63,364 nt of DNA from Solirubrobacterales bacterium 67-14. Lineage in GTDB: Bacteria; Actinomycetota; Thermoleophilia; Solirubrobacterales; 70-9. Position 1 is the stretch's first letter; the number at the start of each line of letters is the position of its first letter. The notes under the pieces are model-generated. The model was not told the DNA's origin. It did not search any database and saw only the letters and a list, made by a program, of their open reading frames with translations. Location of the stretch: the NCBI GenBank assembly GCA_001897355.1, contig MKST01000006.1:34999-98362 (forward strand), in the 5' to 3' direction. This document shows positions 34,044 through 42,871 of this stretch, one piece after another. Both the position numbers and the translations under genes were made by a program.

Positions 34044-35097
34044 CGCTACGGAGCAGGCCGAGCAAGCGGTCCACGTCCTCGGGTTGGGTGTCCCACGAGC
34101 AGACCAGCCGGATGATCCCGGCCTCCCCCGCCTCGAACAGCAGCGGCGAGTTGGGCGTGCAGGCTTCGACCAGCCGGCGGGCCGCCGCGATCGGCATCGA
34201 GGCGAAGACGATGTTCGCCTGTACCGCCTGGGCGAGGTCGGCGCCCTCGGTCCATTCGATACCGTCGGCCAGCAGCCGAGCCATCGAGTTCGAGTGTTCG
34301 GCTATCTCCCGCCAGAGCCCGCCTTCAAGCTGGGCGTTCAGCTGGGTCGAGACGAAGCGCATCTTCGAGGCGAGCTGAAGTGAGCCCTTACGCAGCACCT
34401 CGAAGCCCCGGGCCAGTTCCGGGTCGCCGAAGACGACCGACTCGCCGAACAGGGCGCCATTCTTGTTCGCGCCGAGGCTGAGCACGTCGGCCCCCGCGCC
34501 GAGACTCGCCTCGTTCAGGGTGAGCCCCTGCGAGGCGGCGGCGTTAGCCAGGCGGGCACCGTCGACGTGGAGCAACATCCCGTGCTCGTGGGCGAAGTCG
34601 GCCAGAGCCCGGATCTCGTCCGGGGTGTAGACGGTGCCGACCTCGGTGGCCTGGGCGACCGAGACCACGACCGGCCAGGCGGCATGGGGAACGTCGGCCG
34701 GGTCCGCCAGCCGGGTCGCGGCCAGCTCGGGGGTCAGCTTGCCGTCGCTGGTGTCGGCGGTCAACAGCTTGAGGCCGCCGATCACCTCGGGGGCGGCCGT
34801 CTCGTCGATGTGGATGTGGGCGGTCGAAGCGCAGATCACCGCCTGGTGCGGCCGCGCCATCGCCCTCAGCGCCGCGACGTTGGCCCCGGTCCCGTTCAGC
34901 ATCGGGAAGCCGACCGCCGCCTCGCCGAACTCGACCCGGACCAACTCGCCGAAGCGGGCGGTCTCCGGATCCGCCCCGTAGGGGTTGGCGTGCCCCTCGT
35001 TGGCCCGGACGATCGCCTCGATCATCGCCGGGTGGCCCCCGGAGCAGTTGTCGGAGGCAAAACCGCGGGTGATGCGAGCACTGGATTCCACGGGCAC
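34033..35097 (-). CDS. ltaE: Low-specificity L-threonine aldolase
   Basis: 354 residues from a GTG start. It is a fold-type I PLP enzyme of the beta-eliminating lyase family: FASDNCSGGHPAM at the start, TGANVAAL for phosphate binding, HVDGARLANAAA holding the pyridine-binding Asp, and SLGANKNGALFGE with the Schiff-base lysine. It splits L-threonine or L-allo-threonine into glycine and acetaldehyde in the cytoplasm. Single gene, convergent with the response regulator and upstream-adjacent to tRNA-Tyr on the other strand. Confidence 0.88.
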   Translation of the reverse strand: MPVESSARITRGFASDNCSGGHPAMIEAIVRANEGHANPYGADPETARFGELVRVEFGEAAVGFPMLNGTGANVAALRAMARPHQAVICASTAHIHIDETAAPEVIGGLKLLTADTSDGKLTPELAATRLADPADVPHAAWPVVVSVAQATEVGTVYTPDEIRALADFAHEHGMLLHVDGARLANAAASQGLTLNEASLGAGADVLSLGANKNGALFGESVVFGDPELARGFEVLRKGSLQLASKMRFVSTQLNAQLEGGLWREIAEHSNSMARLLADGIEWTEGADLAQAVQANIVFASMPIAAARRLVEACTPNSPLLFEAGEAGIIRLVCSWDTQPEDVDRLLGLLRSAQG

Positions 35098-35138
35098 AGT
35101 ATGCCCGGAGTAACTTCCGTAAACTGACCGGCTCAGCC

Positions 35139-35220
35139 GGGGGAGTGCCCGAGTGGTTAAAGGGGACTGGCTGTAAACCAGTTGGCTCTGCCTACACAGG
35201 TTCGAATCCTGTCTCCCCCA
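35139..35220 (+). tRNA. tRNA-Tyr (anticodon GUA)
   Basis: The acceptor arms are GGGGGAG and CTCCCCC with discriminator A. The anticodon loop CTGTAAA (anticodon GTA) sits on stem ACTGG/CCAGT. There is a long variable arm, as expected for bacterial tRNA-Tyr, and a T arm ACAGG-TTCGAAT-CCTGT. No CCA is encoded. Confidence 0.94.
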
Positions 35221-35227
35221 TCTCAGT

Positions 35228-35249
35228 ACGGCCGCCCCGGGGCGGCCGT
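35228..35249 (+). terminator. Terminator hairpin after tRNA-Tyr
   Basis: ACGGCCGCCCC is followed directly by its perfect complement GGGGCGGCCGT, then CGTTCTT. It starts eight bases after the tRNA. Confidence 0.65.
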
Positions 35250-35349
35250 CGTTCTTGCATCCGCCCGGAACGCAATGAGATTGAAGTTTCGAGCGCTATT
35301 TGGCGGAAACTTCAACTTCAGTGAATTCCGACGGTGCCGTTCGGTGCGA

Positions 35350-36504
35350 TCAGCCGGCTTCGCGGAGGCCTTGGGCTTCGGGGAGTGACTTGATCTTGCG
35401 GAGCGTCGAGGTTTCGATCTGGCGGACCCTTTCGCGGGTGACGCCGAAGGCTTCGCCGCACTCTTCGAGCGTGCGGGGGTTCATGCCGCCGAGGCCGTAG
35501 CGCATGATCAGCACCTCGCGTTCGCGCTCGGGCAGGCTGTTGAGGACCCGGCGCACGCCTTCGCTGCGGAGGTTGAGCGAGGCCTCGTCGAAGGGCTCCA
35601 TCTGGTTCTCGTCCCGGACCAGGTCGACCAGTTCGGTCTCCTCGCCCTCGCCGACCGGCTTCTCCAGCGAGACCGGGGTCTGGGAGACCCGCCACACGTC
35701 GCGGACCTCCTGCACCGACCAGTCGAGCTCCGCCGCGATCTCCTGCGCCTCCGGTTCGCGGCCAAGGTCCTGGACCAGCTGGCGCTCGACGAAATGGACC
35801 CGGTTCAGCTTCTCGACCATGTGGACCGGGATGCGGATCGAACGGGACTTGTCGGCCACCGCCCGGGTCACGGCCTGGCGGATCCACCAGGTCGCGTAGG
35901 TCGAAAACTTGTAGCCGCGACGGTAGTCGAACTTCTCGACCGCGCGGATCAGGCCGAGCGAACCCTCTTGGATCAGGTCGAGGAAGCTGAGGCCGCGCCC
36001 GAGATAGCCCTTGGCGATCGAGACGACGAGCCGCAGGTTGGCCTCGACCATCTGGCGCTTCGCCTCCATGTCACCGCGTTCGATCCGTTTCGCCAGCTCC
36101 ACTTCCTGCTGGGCGGTGAGCAGCTCGACCTGCCCGATCGAACGGAGGTAGAGGCGCAGGGAGTCGAGGTTGGCGTCCGAGCCGGCCTCACCGGCGGCCA
36201 CCGTGGCGCTGGCCGGGTTGGCTGCGGCCGGGATCGGGTCCGGCTCGATCGCATCGGGATCCTCGATTTCGCCGCCGCCGTTCAGGTTCGCCGATGTCCC
36301 GTCCTCGTCGCCACCGCGCAGCTCGGACTCCTCCTGGCTGATCAGCTCGATGCCCTGCTCGGTCAGCCAGGAATTCAACTCCTCCACCTGCCCCTGGTTC
36401 ACGTCGAGCTCGGAAACCGCCTCGGCGACGGCGTCAAAGGTGAGGTAGCCGCGCTCCCGGCCGGAAGCGGCCAATGCCTTCAATTCGTCGGTTTCGAACT
36501 CCAT
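35350..36504 (-). CDS. rpoD: Primary RNA polymerase sigma factor (RpoD/SigA)
   Basis: 384 residues. A short region 1.1 (about 1-60: [23 protein letters not shown]) and an acidic linker precede the core. Region 1.2/2 is complete ([68 protein letters not shown]). Regions 3 and 4 follow, ending in [20 protein letters not shown], which contacts the -35 element. ATG 36504 is preferred over a TTG twelve bases upstream. Region 1.1 plus full region 2 point to the housekeeping factor; a close group-2 paralogue cannot be excluded. A near-consensus promoter lies at 36566-36593. Confidence 0.88.
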   Translation of the reverse strand: MEFETDELKALAASGRERGYLTFDAVAEAVSELDVNQGQVEELNSWLTEQGIELISQEESELRGGDEDGTSANLNGGGEIEDPDAIEPDPIPAAANPASATVAAGEAGSDANLDSLRLYLRSIGQVELLTAQQEVELAKRIERGDMEAKRQMVEANLRLVVSIAKGYLGRGLSFLDLIQEGSLGLIRAVEKFDYRRGYKFSTYATWWIRQAVTRAVADKSRSIRIPVHMVEKLNRVHFVERQLVQDLGREPEAQEIAAELDWSVQEVRDVWRVSQTPVSLEKPVGEGEETELVDLVRDENQMEPFDEASLNLRSEGVRRVLNSLPEREREVLIMRYGLGGMNPRTLEECGEAFGVTRERVRQIETSTLRKIKSLPEAQGLREAG

Positions 36505-36565
36505 CACTACCCCCAAAAAACGGATTCGCCCTAATGGAAACCCTGAGTTCGTGCGCGGTTGCGGA

Positions 36566-36593
36566 ATTATACGGAGTGTTGCTAACCGGCCAA
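36566..36593 (-). promoter_or_regulatory. Consensus-type promoter of the primary sigma gene
   Basis: On the minus strand TTGGCC (36593-36588), 16 nt, then a perfect TATAAT (36571-36566), about 60 bases before the start codon. It lies in the gap divergent from the GTP cyclohydrolase gene. Confidence 0.65.
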
Positions 36594-36624
36594 TGCGGCG
36601 GGTTACTAGGCTGCAAAGAGGAAC

Positions 36625-37617
36625 ATGAACCCCGAAATCGCGCTTTCTCCCAATGCCATTGACGTCCAGGCCTCACAACCCGCCACCAGGGTTAGCCTTT
36701 CACGGGTCGGTGTGACCGGTGTCGAAAAGGTCATCAGCCTCGGTGAGGACGGCCACTATCACGCCGAACTCGAGTGTTACGTCGACCTCGCGCCCGACCA
36801 GGCCGGGGTCCACATGTCCCGCTTCGAGGAGAACGTTTCCGAGGCGATCGAGGAGGTGGTCGCTTCCCAGTCGATGCGCGCCGAGCAGCTGGCCGCCCGG
36901 ATCGCTGAGCTGGTCCGGGTCAAGCAGAAGGGCCTCCGGGCCGAGGTTTCGATCACCGCCCGCTACGCCGAGAAGATGCCGGCCCCGGTCTCCGGGATCG
37001 AGAACCAGGAGATCTACACCCTGCTCGGCACCGCGGTCGCCTCGGAGGAGATCACCCGGACCGTCACCGGGGTCCAAGCCCAGGGCATGACCGCCTGCCC
37101 CTGTGCCCAGGAGATGGTCGCCGACCTCGCCCGCGGCCGCCTCTCCGAGAAGGGATACAGCGATGACCAGGTCGAAGAGATCGTCGAGACGGTGCCGATC
37201 GCGACCCACAACCAGCGCGGCATCGGCACGCTCTGGATCGGCTGCACCCAGGCCTCCTCGACCGACCTCGACGCGCGCGACATGCTCCGCCTGGTCGAGA
37301 GCTCGATGAGTTCGGAGATCTACGAGCTGATGAAGCGGCCCGACGAGATGTCGGTCGTCGTCAAGGCCCACACCAACCCGCGCTTCGTCGAAGACTGCGT
37401 GCGGGAGATGATCCGCCAGGTCGTCGAGACCTACCCGAACCTCTCGGAGACCGCCTTCGTCATGGCCCGCCAGGAAAACCTCGAGACGATCCATCGCCAC
37501 AACGTGGTCGCCGAGCGGTGTGGGCTCGTTTCCGACATGCGCCGCGAGATCGCCGGTGAGAACCCGAGCCGCCGCCACCTGACGATGAAGGAGTGGCTGG
37601 AACTGCCAGCCGAGTAG
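36625..37617 (+). CDS. folE2: GTP cyclohydrolase I, FolE2/MptA type
   Basis: 330 residues. The motifs [36 protein letters not shown] (metal-binding cysteine region), IATHNQRG and an ending [10 protein letters not shown] identify the type IB GTP cyclohydrolase family (FolE2/MptA). These enzymes start tetrahydrofolate-type pterin synthesis from GTP and can work with metals other than zinc. GAGGAAC precedes the ATG. Divergent from the primary sigma gene and convergent with pgsA. Confidence 0.9.
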   Translation: MNPEIALSPNAIDVQASQPATRVSLSRVGVTGVEKVISLGEDGHYHAELECYVDLAPDQAGVHMSRFEENVSEAIEEVVASQSMRAEQLAARIAELVRVKQKGLRAEVSITARYAEKMPAPVSGIENQEIYTLLGTAVASEEITRTVTGVQAQGMTACPCAQEMVADLARGRLSEKGYSDDQVEEIVETVPIATHNQRGIGTLWIGCTQASSTDLDARDMLRLVESSMSSEIYELMKRPDEMSVVVKAHTNPRFVEDCVREMIRQVVETYPNLSETAFVMARQENLETIHRHNVVAERCGLVSDMRREIAGENPSRRHLTMKEWLELPAE

Positions 37618-37620
37618 GGC

Positions 37621-38187
37621 CTAGGCCGGATCGCGGTGGGCCTTTTCCTTGGCCCGTTGTTCTTCGATCCGCTTGCGGAGGCCGAAGAAGTAGTCGAAGC
37701 CGCTGATCACGGTGGCGGCAAGGGCGAGGTAGACCAGGATGTCGGCCCAGAGCGGGGCCGGGTTGAAGATGATCAGGGCGAAGACCGCCGCGATCTGCAG
37801 CACCGTCTTCACCTTGCCCATCCAGCTGGCCGCGATCACGACGCCGCGGTCGGCGGCGATCGAGCGCAGGCCGGTGATCGCGAACTCGCGGGCGATGATC
37901 ACCATCGCCACCCAGGCCGGCAGCCGGTTGAGTGAAACCAGCGAGATCAGGGCGGCGGTGATCAGCAGCTTGTCGGCCAGCGGGTCCATCAGCTTGCCGA
38001 AAGTGGTGACCGCGTCGCGCGAGCGGGCGATGTACCCGTCGAGCCCGTCAGTGAGGGCGGCGAGGGCGAAGACGATCGCGGCGAGCATGTCCCCGTTCGG
38101 GGTGCCGTCCAGCAGGGCGACCACGACCACCGGCACCGCCAGGATGCGGAGAAGGGTCAGAAAGTTGGGGAGATTGAGCGGTACCAA
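37621..38187 (-). CDS. pgsA: CDP-diacylglycerol-glycerol-3-phosphate 3-phosphatidyltransferase
   Basis: 188 residues from a TTG at 38187; the frame is open further upstream but only antisense to other genes. The protein begins NLPNFLTLLRILAVPVVVV and has the CDP-alcohol phosphotransferase motif D-G-x2-A-R-x(8)-G-x3-D-x3-D (DGLDGYIARSRDAVTTFGKLMDPLAD). Four to five membrane helices and a basic C-terminus follow. It makes phosphatidylglycerolphosphate, a committed step of acidic phospholipid synthesis. It lies 23 bases downstream of tatA on the same strand. Confidence 0.9.
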   Translation of the reverse strand: MVPLNLPNFLTLLRILAVPVVVVALLDGTPNGDMLAAIVFALAALTDGLDGYIARSRDAVTTFGKLMDPLADKLLITAALISLVSLNRLPAWVAMVIIAREFAITGLRSIAADRGVVIAASWMGKVKTVLQIAAVFALIIFNPAPLWADILVYLALAATVISGFDYFFGLRKRIEEQRAKEKAHRDPA

Positions 38188-38210
38188 AGGGCCGGCCCCG
38201 CCGCCTGGCG

Positions 38211-38417
38211 TCAGACCTTGGTCTCGGTCTTTTCGTCGATCTCGGACTTGGGCTTCTCCTCGTCGTCGGCACCGCCACCCAGCGAGTGGCGGAAATTGCG
38301 CATGCCCTGGCCGACCGACTTGGCGGCGGCCGGAATCCGCTTCGGGCCGAAAATGATCACGACGATGACTAACACGATGATTAGCTCGAGCGGACCTATG
38401 TTCGGAAGGAAACCCAT
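38211..38417 (-). CDS. tatA: Twin-arginine translocase subunit TatA/E
   Basis: 68 residues. One membrane helix (LELIIVLVIVVIIFG) is followed by the FGPKRIPAAAKSVGQGMRNFR amphipathic helix and an acidic/basic tail, the standard TatA layout. ATG 38417 is chosen because TAGGAGG precedes it; a GTG two codons upstream overlaps that ribosome site. It forms the pore of the Tat pathway. A Tat-type substrate candidate is encoded at 45661. Confidence 0.92.
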   Translation of the reverse strand: MGFLPNIGPLELIIVLVIVVIIFGPKRIPAAAKSVGQGMRNFRHSLGGGADDEEKPKSEIDEKTETKV

Positions 38418-38440
38418 TTCCACCTCCTAGTGTACGGACC

Positions 38441-39202
38441 ATGACCGCAACGGACAAAACCGGGCGCCTCGCTGCCCTCGAGCGGAAAGTGACCGAGTGC
38501 GGGATCTGCCCCCGACTGGTCGCCTGGCGGGAAGCGGCAGCCGCCAACCCGCCGAAGCGATACCGGGGCGAGGAGTATTGGGCCCGACCGATCCCGGGCT
38601 TCGGGGACCCGGGAGCGCGAATCCTGATCCACGGGCTCGCCCCCGCCGCGAACGGAGGCAACCGCACCGGGCGTGCCTTCACCGGTGACCGCTCCGGTGA
38701 TTGGCTCTTCGCGGCCATCCACCGGGCCGGGCTTTCCAACCAGGCCGAGAGCGTGAACCGCGACGACGGGCTCGAGCTCTTCGACACCTTCATCAACGCG
38801 GCCGTCCGCTGCGCGCCACCGGAGAATCGGCCGACCCCGATGGAACGTGACAACTGCGCGCCGTGGCTGGAGAGCGAGCTGGAGCTGCTCGATCAGGTCC
38901 GGGTCGTCGTCGCGCTGGGCGGATTCGCCTGGGATTCGATGCTGCGGACGGTCCGTCGGCTGGGTGGCGAGGTGCCGCGGCCGAAGCCAAAGTTCGGGCA
39001 CGGCGCCGAAACCGTGCTCCGGGCGCCGACGGCCGACTGGTCCGGACCGGGCGGTTGGACGATGCTGGGCAGCTTCCACCCGAGTCCGCTCAACACCTCG
39101 ACCAAGAAGCTGAGCGCAGGCATGCTGGACGACATCTTCCGCCGGGCGCGGGAGCTGGCCGAAGCGGATCCGATGGCGCTCGGCGACCCGATCTCGACTT
39201 GA
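38441..39202 (+). CDS. Family 5 uracil-DNA glycosylase (UdgB-like)
   Basis: 253 residues. An N-terminal cysteine region (CGICPRLVAWRE) contributes to a 4Fe-4S site together with later cysteines. The active-site block GLAPAANGGNRTGRAFTGDRSGDWL and the second motif SFHPSPLNTSTKKL are diagnostic of family 5 UDGs, which remove uracil and hypoxanthine from DNA. It is divergent from tatA with 23 bases between starts. Typical of high-GC actinobacteria and thermophiles. Confidence 0.88.
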   Translation: MTATDKTGRLAALERKVTECGICPRLVAWREAAAANPPKRYRGEEYWARPIPGFGDPGARILIHGLAPAANGGNRTGRAFTGDRSGDWLFAAIHRAGLSNQAESVNRDDGLELFDTFINAAVRCAPPENRPTPMERDNCAPWLESELELLDQVRVVVALGGFAWDSMLRTVRRLGGEVPRPKPKFGHGAETVLRAPTADWSGPGGWTMLGSFHPSPLNTSTKKLSAGMLDDIFRRARELAEADPMALGDPIST

Positions 39203-39232
39203 CGCAGGGCCCTGGCCTGCGAGAATGCCCAC

Positions 39233-39811
39233 ATGGCCGGGAGAGGCAAGGGAGATTCCGCCGCCAGGCGGAAGGGACGCGCGGCACTCATTGGTGCCGC
39301 GGTCGCCGGTGCCTGCTTGTTCCTGGTCGCACCGGTGGTCGGCGACGGACTGAACAGCCATCCGGCCCCGGCACCGCAGATCATCGCGGCGACGCATCCC
39401 GCCACCTCGCTCCAGGTCGCGGGGGCACGTGGCCTGGCCGACGCTTCGGCATCGGCGGGCAGGACGGGCAAGAAGAAAAAGAAGAAGCCGAAGCCGCGAA
39501 CCGTCGTGCGCCGGGTCACGATCTCGTCCCGGATCACCGACCAGGAGATCCTGACCGAGGAAGGGAAGGGAACCTTCGTCGGCATCAAGTGCCCGACCGG
39601 ATCGAAGGCGATCTCCGGCGGCGTCCTCAGCAAGTACATCAACCTGCTGGTTTCTTCTTCGGCCCCGAATCAGCCACTGACCAGGAAGTACACGCCGAAC
39701 ATCTGGTGGCTGACCGTGGTCAACGTGAACGTCGACGGCAACGGCGGCACGCTGCCCTGGCAGGGCGTGGTCAACTGCCTCACGCCGGTCCGGCTCGGCA
39801 GCAGCAGCTGA
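39233..39811 (+). CDS. Exported hypothetical protein with Lys-rich linker
   Basis: 192 residues. A signal or anchor segment (ALIGAAVAGACLFLVAPVV, about 18-36) is followed by a low-complexity stretch, a run of six lysines and a C-terminal beta domain (about 90-190) with F-x-GIKCPTGSKAISGGVLS and a late cysteine. The C-P-x-G-x(4)-SGGV element is the same kind as in the exported protein at 3902-4336, so the two share a domain family. Function unknown. It is convergent with the GT39 gene. Confidence 0.62.
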   Translation: MAGRGKGDSAARRKGRAALIGAAVAGACLFLVAPVVGDGLNSHPAPAPQIIAATHPATSLQVAGARGLADASASAGRTGKKKKKKPKPRTVVRRVTISSRITDQEILTEEGKGTFVGIKCPTGSKAISGGVLSKYINLLVSSSAPNQPLTRKYTPNIWWLTVVNVNVDGNGGTLPWQGVVNCLTPVRLGSSS

Positions 39812-39815
39812 CCGG

Positions 39816-42044
39816 TCACTGCGCGGCCAGGGCCGAAGCCTTGCCCGCGCAGTCGTAGATCAGGTTCGAGTCGGAGGAATCCGAGCCCGAGGTCGGGTTC
39901 GCCGTCGCGGCCGAGGTCGAGCTCGCCGAATCCGACCCGGTCGAGCCCGATTCCATCTCGACCGGCTCGCAGACCTCGCTCACCGCGGCCATCAGCTCGG
40001 AGGAGCCGGTGCGGCCGTCGGCCGGCACGCCCCCGCCTGAGCCGTCGGTGAGCACCCAGCGGACATCGCCGTCGGCGACCCGCCCGGCCAGCCAGCCGAC
40101 GTCGACTTCGCTTTCGCGACCGGAGAAGCCGCCGAGTGCCACGACGTTCACGTCGCTGTCGCCACTCCCCTGGATCACCGAGCCGGCCGCTGACTGCTGG
40201 CCGGAGACCGCGATGTTGCCGCCGCCGTTCGCTTCTGCGGTGGCGATCGCCGCGCTCAGGTCCTCGCCGCCCATGCCGCCGGGCCCACCGCCGAAGCCGC
40301 CCGGACTGCTGCCCGTGCCGCCGGGCATTCCGCCCGGGAGCCCGCTCGAGCCAGTGCTGCTACCGGACTGGCCGGAGCCGTTCAGGCCCGGGAGGGCCAT
40401 GCCCGAAGGTGGGCTCATTCCGGAGGGCAGGCTCATGCCGGAAGGCGGAGTCGGGAAGGATTGGCCGGACGAGCCCATGCCGCCCGGTGCTCCGCCCGTG
40501 CCGCCAGGGCCTCCCGCACCACCGGGGCCGCCGCCAGGGCCGCCCATCGACTGTGATTCGGGGCCGCCGGCCGGAAAGGTGCCGCTGGTCGCATGGCCCA
40601 ATGTCTGGACCGACCAGATCGCCGACACGATCATCAGCGCAGCGGCCAAGCCGATGGCGGCGAAGGTCCGCAGTCGCTGCTCCTCGGCCCGGGTCAGAAC
40701 CACGGCGGCCGCGACTCCCACCGCGATCAGGATCGGCACCAGCCAGCCGTAGCCGGCATCGGTGTTGTGCATGACGACGATCTCGGCGACCACCGCCATG
40801 GCGACCGCCGGAATGGCCAGCGGCCGGAGGTTGCCCTTGATCGAGACCAAGGCAGCGACCGCGGCCCCGCAGAGTGCCGCCACGAAGGGAGCCAGCTGGG
40901 CGACATAGTAGGGATGGAAGATCCCGGAGGCGAAGCTGAAGACCACGGCAATGGTCAGGAAGACCCCGCCGGTGGCGATCAGCCAGCCGGTGCGCGGGTC
41001 GTCCCGATGCATCCTGGTCTGAGCCGCAACGAGGCCGAGGCCGGCCACCGCGAGCCCGACCAGCCAGCCGATCTGGCCACCGAGGCTGGCGCCGAGGAGC
41101 CGGAAGAAGCCGGTGCCGCCGCCGAAGACGGAGCCCATGCCGCCACTGCCTCCCATGCCGCCGGGCCCGCCGGCCTGACCGGCCACACGGCCGACCCCGT
41201 TGTAGTCCATGATCAGCGACCAGATGCTGTTGTCCGCGGTTCCGGAGATCCAGGGCCGGGAGGCGGCCGGGGTCAACGATACGAAAACCGGCCAGGCCAG
41301 CGCCGCGGCCAGGGCGACGCCGCCGGCAGCCAGCAGCTGCAGGAAGGCCCGCATCCGGTTGCCGCCGGGTGCGACCCAGAACCAGGCCAGCGCAAGCCCG
41401 GGCAGGAGCAGCAGGGCGGCGCCCATCTTGGTCTCGAAGCCGAGCCCGACCATCAGGCTGGCCAGCAGCAGCCAACGGGTGCGGCCGTCTTCGAAGCCCC
41501 GGACCACGAACCAGAGAGCGGCGACCGAGAGCAGGACCAGCAGCGCGTCCGGGTTGTTGTGGCGGAAGATCGCGACCGTGATCGGGGTCAGGGCGAAGAC
41601 GAATCCGGCGACGCTGCCCGCGAGGCGGCCGAAGAAGCGCCGGGTGAGGTCGTAGACCAGTACCGCCGAGGCGACGCCCATCAGCGCCTGGGGCACCAGG
41701 ATGGCCGCCGAGCTGAACCCGAATACACGGACCGAAAGGGCTTGCACCCAGAGCGCCAGCGGCGGCTTGTCGACGGTCATCACGCCGGCCGCATCGAATG
41801 ATCCGTAGAGGAAGTTGTGCCAGGACTCCGACATCGAACGGACCGCGGCCGAGTAGTACTCGTTCGCCCAGCCGTTCTGGTCGATCGCCCAGAGATTGAG
41901 CAGGGCACTCACCGCAATCAGCACCCAGACCTCAGGTCGGATACGGGCCAGGGCGTCGGTGGCCCGACGGGCGACGCTGCCGAAGCGGCCCGGTTCGCGG
42001 CTTTCCCCGATCGGGGCGGTCGTCGGTGTCGCGGTTCTGTCCAT
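39816..42044 (-). CDS. GT39-family (ArnT/PMT-like) membrane glycosyltransferase
   Basis: 742 residues from ATG 42044. About twelve membrane helices. The first large loop has NGWANEYYSAAVRSMSESWHNF with the catalytic-type Glu of GT39 enzymes, followed by MTVDKPPLALWVQAL. The C-terminal exported part has long Gly/Pro/Met/Ser repeats (about 490-590) and a globular end domain with two cysteine positions. GT39 enzymes move a sugar from a polyprenyl-phosphate donor to a lipid or protein outside the membrane. Divergent from the OmpR-type regulator; CTCAG repeats at 42084-42105 suggest control by that regulator. Confidence 0.85.
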   Translation of the reverse strand: MDRTATPTTAPIGESREPGRFGSVARRATDALARIRPEVWVLIAVSALLNLWAIDQNGWANEYYSAAVRSMSESWHNFLYGSFDAAGVMTVDKPPLALWVQALSVRVFGFSSAAILVPQALMGVASAVLVYDLTRRFFGRLAGSVAGFVFALTPITVAIFRHNNPDALLVLLSVAALWFVVRGFEDGRTRWLLLASLMVGLGFETKMGAALLLLPGLALAWFWVAPGGNRMRAFLQLLAAGGVALAAALAWPVFVSLTPAASRPWISGTADNSIWSLIMDYNGVGRVAGQAGGPGGMGGSGGMGSVFGGGTGFFRLLGASLGGQIGWLVGLAVAGLGLVAAQTRMHRDDPRTGWLIATGGVFLTIAVVFSFASGIFHPYYVAQLAPFVAALCGAAVAALVSIKGNLRPLAIPAVAMAVVAEIVVMHNTDAGYGWLVPILIAVGVAAAVVLTRAEEQRLRTFAAIGLAAALMIVSAIWSVQTLGHATSGTFPAGGPESQSMGGPGGGPGGAGGPGGTGGAPGGMGSSGQSFPTPPSGMSLPSGMSPPSGMALPGLNGSGQSGSSTGSSGLPGGMPGGTGSSPGGFGGGPGGMGGEDLSAAIATAEANGGGNIAVSGQQSAAGSVIQGSGDSDVNVVALGGFSGRESEVDVGWLAGRVADGDVRWVLTDGSGGGVPADGRTGSSELMAAVSEVCEPVEMESGSTGSDSASSTSAATANPTSGSDSSDSNLIYDCAGKASALAAQ

Positions 42045-42083
42045 GGCGGACATCTTGGGTCGCGACCCTGTGCCCCACCCGCG

Positions 42084-42105
42084 CGTTCCCTGAGAGGAAG
42101 CTGGG
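42084..42105 (-). promoter_or_regulatory. OmpR-type tandem repeat, GT39 side
   Basis: On the minus strand CCCAGCTTCCT (42105-42095) is followed directly by CTCAGGGAACG (42094-42084). The two 11-bp direct repeats of the C-(C/T)-CAG type lie 40-60 bases before the GT39 start. Confidence 0.5.
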
Positions 42106-42123
42106 AGAAAAATTCAGGCTTCT

Positions 42124-42145
42124 CTCAGGAAACTCCCAGTAAACC
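42124..42145 (+). promoter_or_regulatory. OmpR-type tandem repeat, regulator side
   Basis: CTCAGGAAACT (42124-42134) is followed directly by CCCAGTAAACC (42135-42145), an 11-bp period as bound by OmpR/PhoB dimers. It ends 16 bases before the GTG start of the response regulator, pointing to autoregulation. Confidence 0.55.
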
Positions 42146-42161
42146 CAGGGATGATGAAGAC

Positions 42162-42869
42162 GTGATCCAGAGCACCGACCAAGCCACCGCCCGGGTTCTC
42201 GTCGTCGACGACGAACCGAACATCGCCGACGTTATCTCGATGGCCCTCAAATACAACGACTTCGAGGTGGCCACCGCCGGCGACGGGAACCAGGCACTCG
42301 AACAGGTGGCCGAGTTCCGGCCCGACCTGATCGTGCTCGACGTGATGATGCCCGGCCTCGACGGCTTCCAGGTCGCCAAGCGCCTGGCCGAGCGGAGCGC
42401 CGACATCCCGATCCTCTTCCTCACCGCCCGCGACACCACCGACGACAAGATCCGCGGCCTGACGATCGGCGGCGACGACTACATGACCAAGCCCTTCTCG
42501 GTCGAGGAGCTGATCGCCCGCATCAAGGTGATCCTGCGCCGCGCCGGCCGCACCGCCGCGGACTCGCCACGCCTGACCTTCCTCGACCTAGAACTAGACG
42601 ACGACACCCGCGAGGTCTTCCGTGACGGCCACCCGATCGAACTGACCGACACCGAGTTCCGCCTGCTCCGCTACCTGATGGGGAATCCGCGCCGGGTCCT
42701 CTCCCGGGCGCAGATCCTCGACCACGTCTGGGAGTACGACTTCGCCGGCGACGCCCGGGTGCTCGAGACCTACGTCAGCTACCTGCGTCGCAAACTCGAC
42801 AAGTACGGCCCGGGCCTGATCGTCACCGTGCGCGGCGTCGGCTACGCGCTGCGCGAACCCAAGGACTGA
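42162..42869 (+). CDS. OmpR-family response regulator
   Basis: 235 residues from GTG 42162; the open frame extends upstream into the GT39 promoter but without regulator sequence. The receiver has VVDDEPN, Asp 60 in LIVLDVMMPGLDG as phosphate acceptor and Lys in YMTKPFS. The OmpR/PhoB-type winged helix has LTDTEFRLLRYLM and RVLETYVSYLRRKLD. Two bases separate it from its kinase. It probably binds the 11-bp CTCAG-type repeats found ahead of itself, GT39 and GT2. Confidence 0.93.
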   Translation: MIQSTDQATARVLVVDDEPNIADVISMALKYNDFEVATAGDGNQALEQVAEFRPDLIVLDVMMPGLDGFQVAKRLAERSADIPILFLTARDTTDDKIRGLTIGGDDYMTKPFSVEELIARIKVILRRAGRTAADSPRLTFLDLELDDDTREVFRDGHPIELTDTEFRLLRYLMGNPRRVLSRAQILDHVWEYDFAGDARVLETYVSYLRRKLDKYGPGLIVTVRGVGYALREPKD

Positions 42870-42871
42870 CC

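Noticed and set aside
41817..42161. N-terminal extension of the OmpR-type regulator
   Set aside because: The frame is open upstream, but the sequence is antisense to the GT39 gene and its promoter and shows no domain; GTG 42162 begins directly before the receiver domain.
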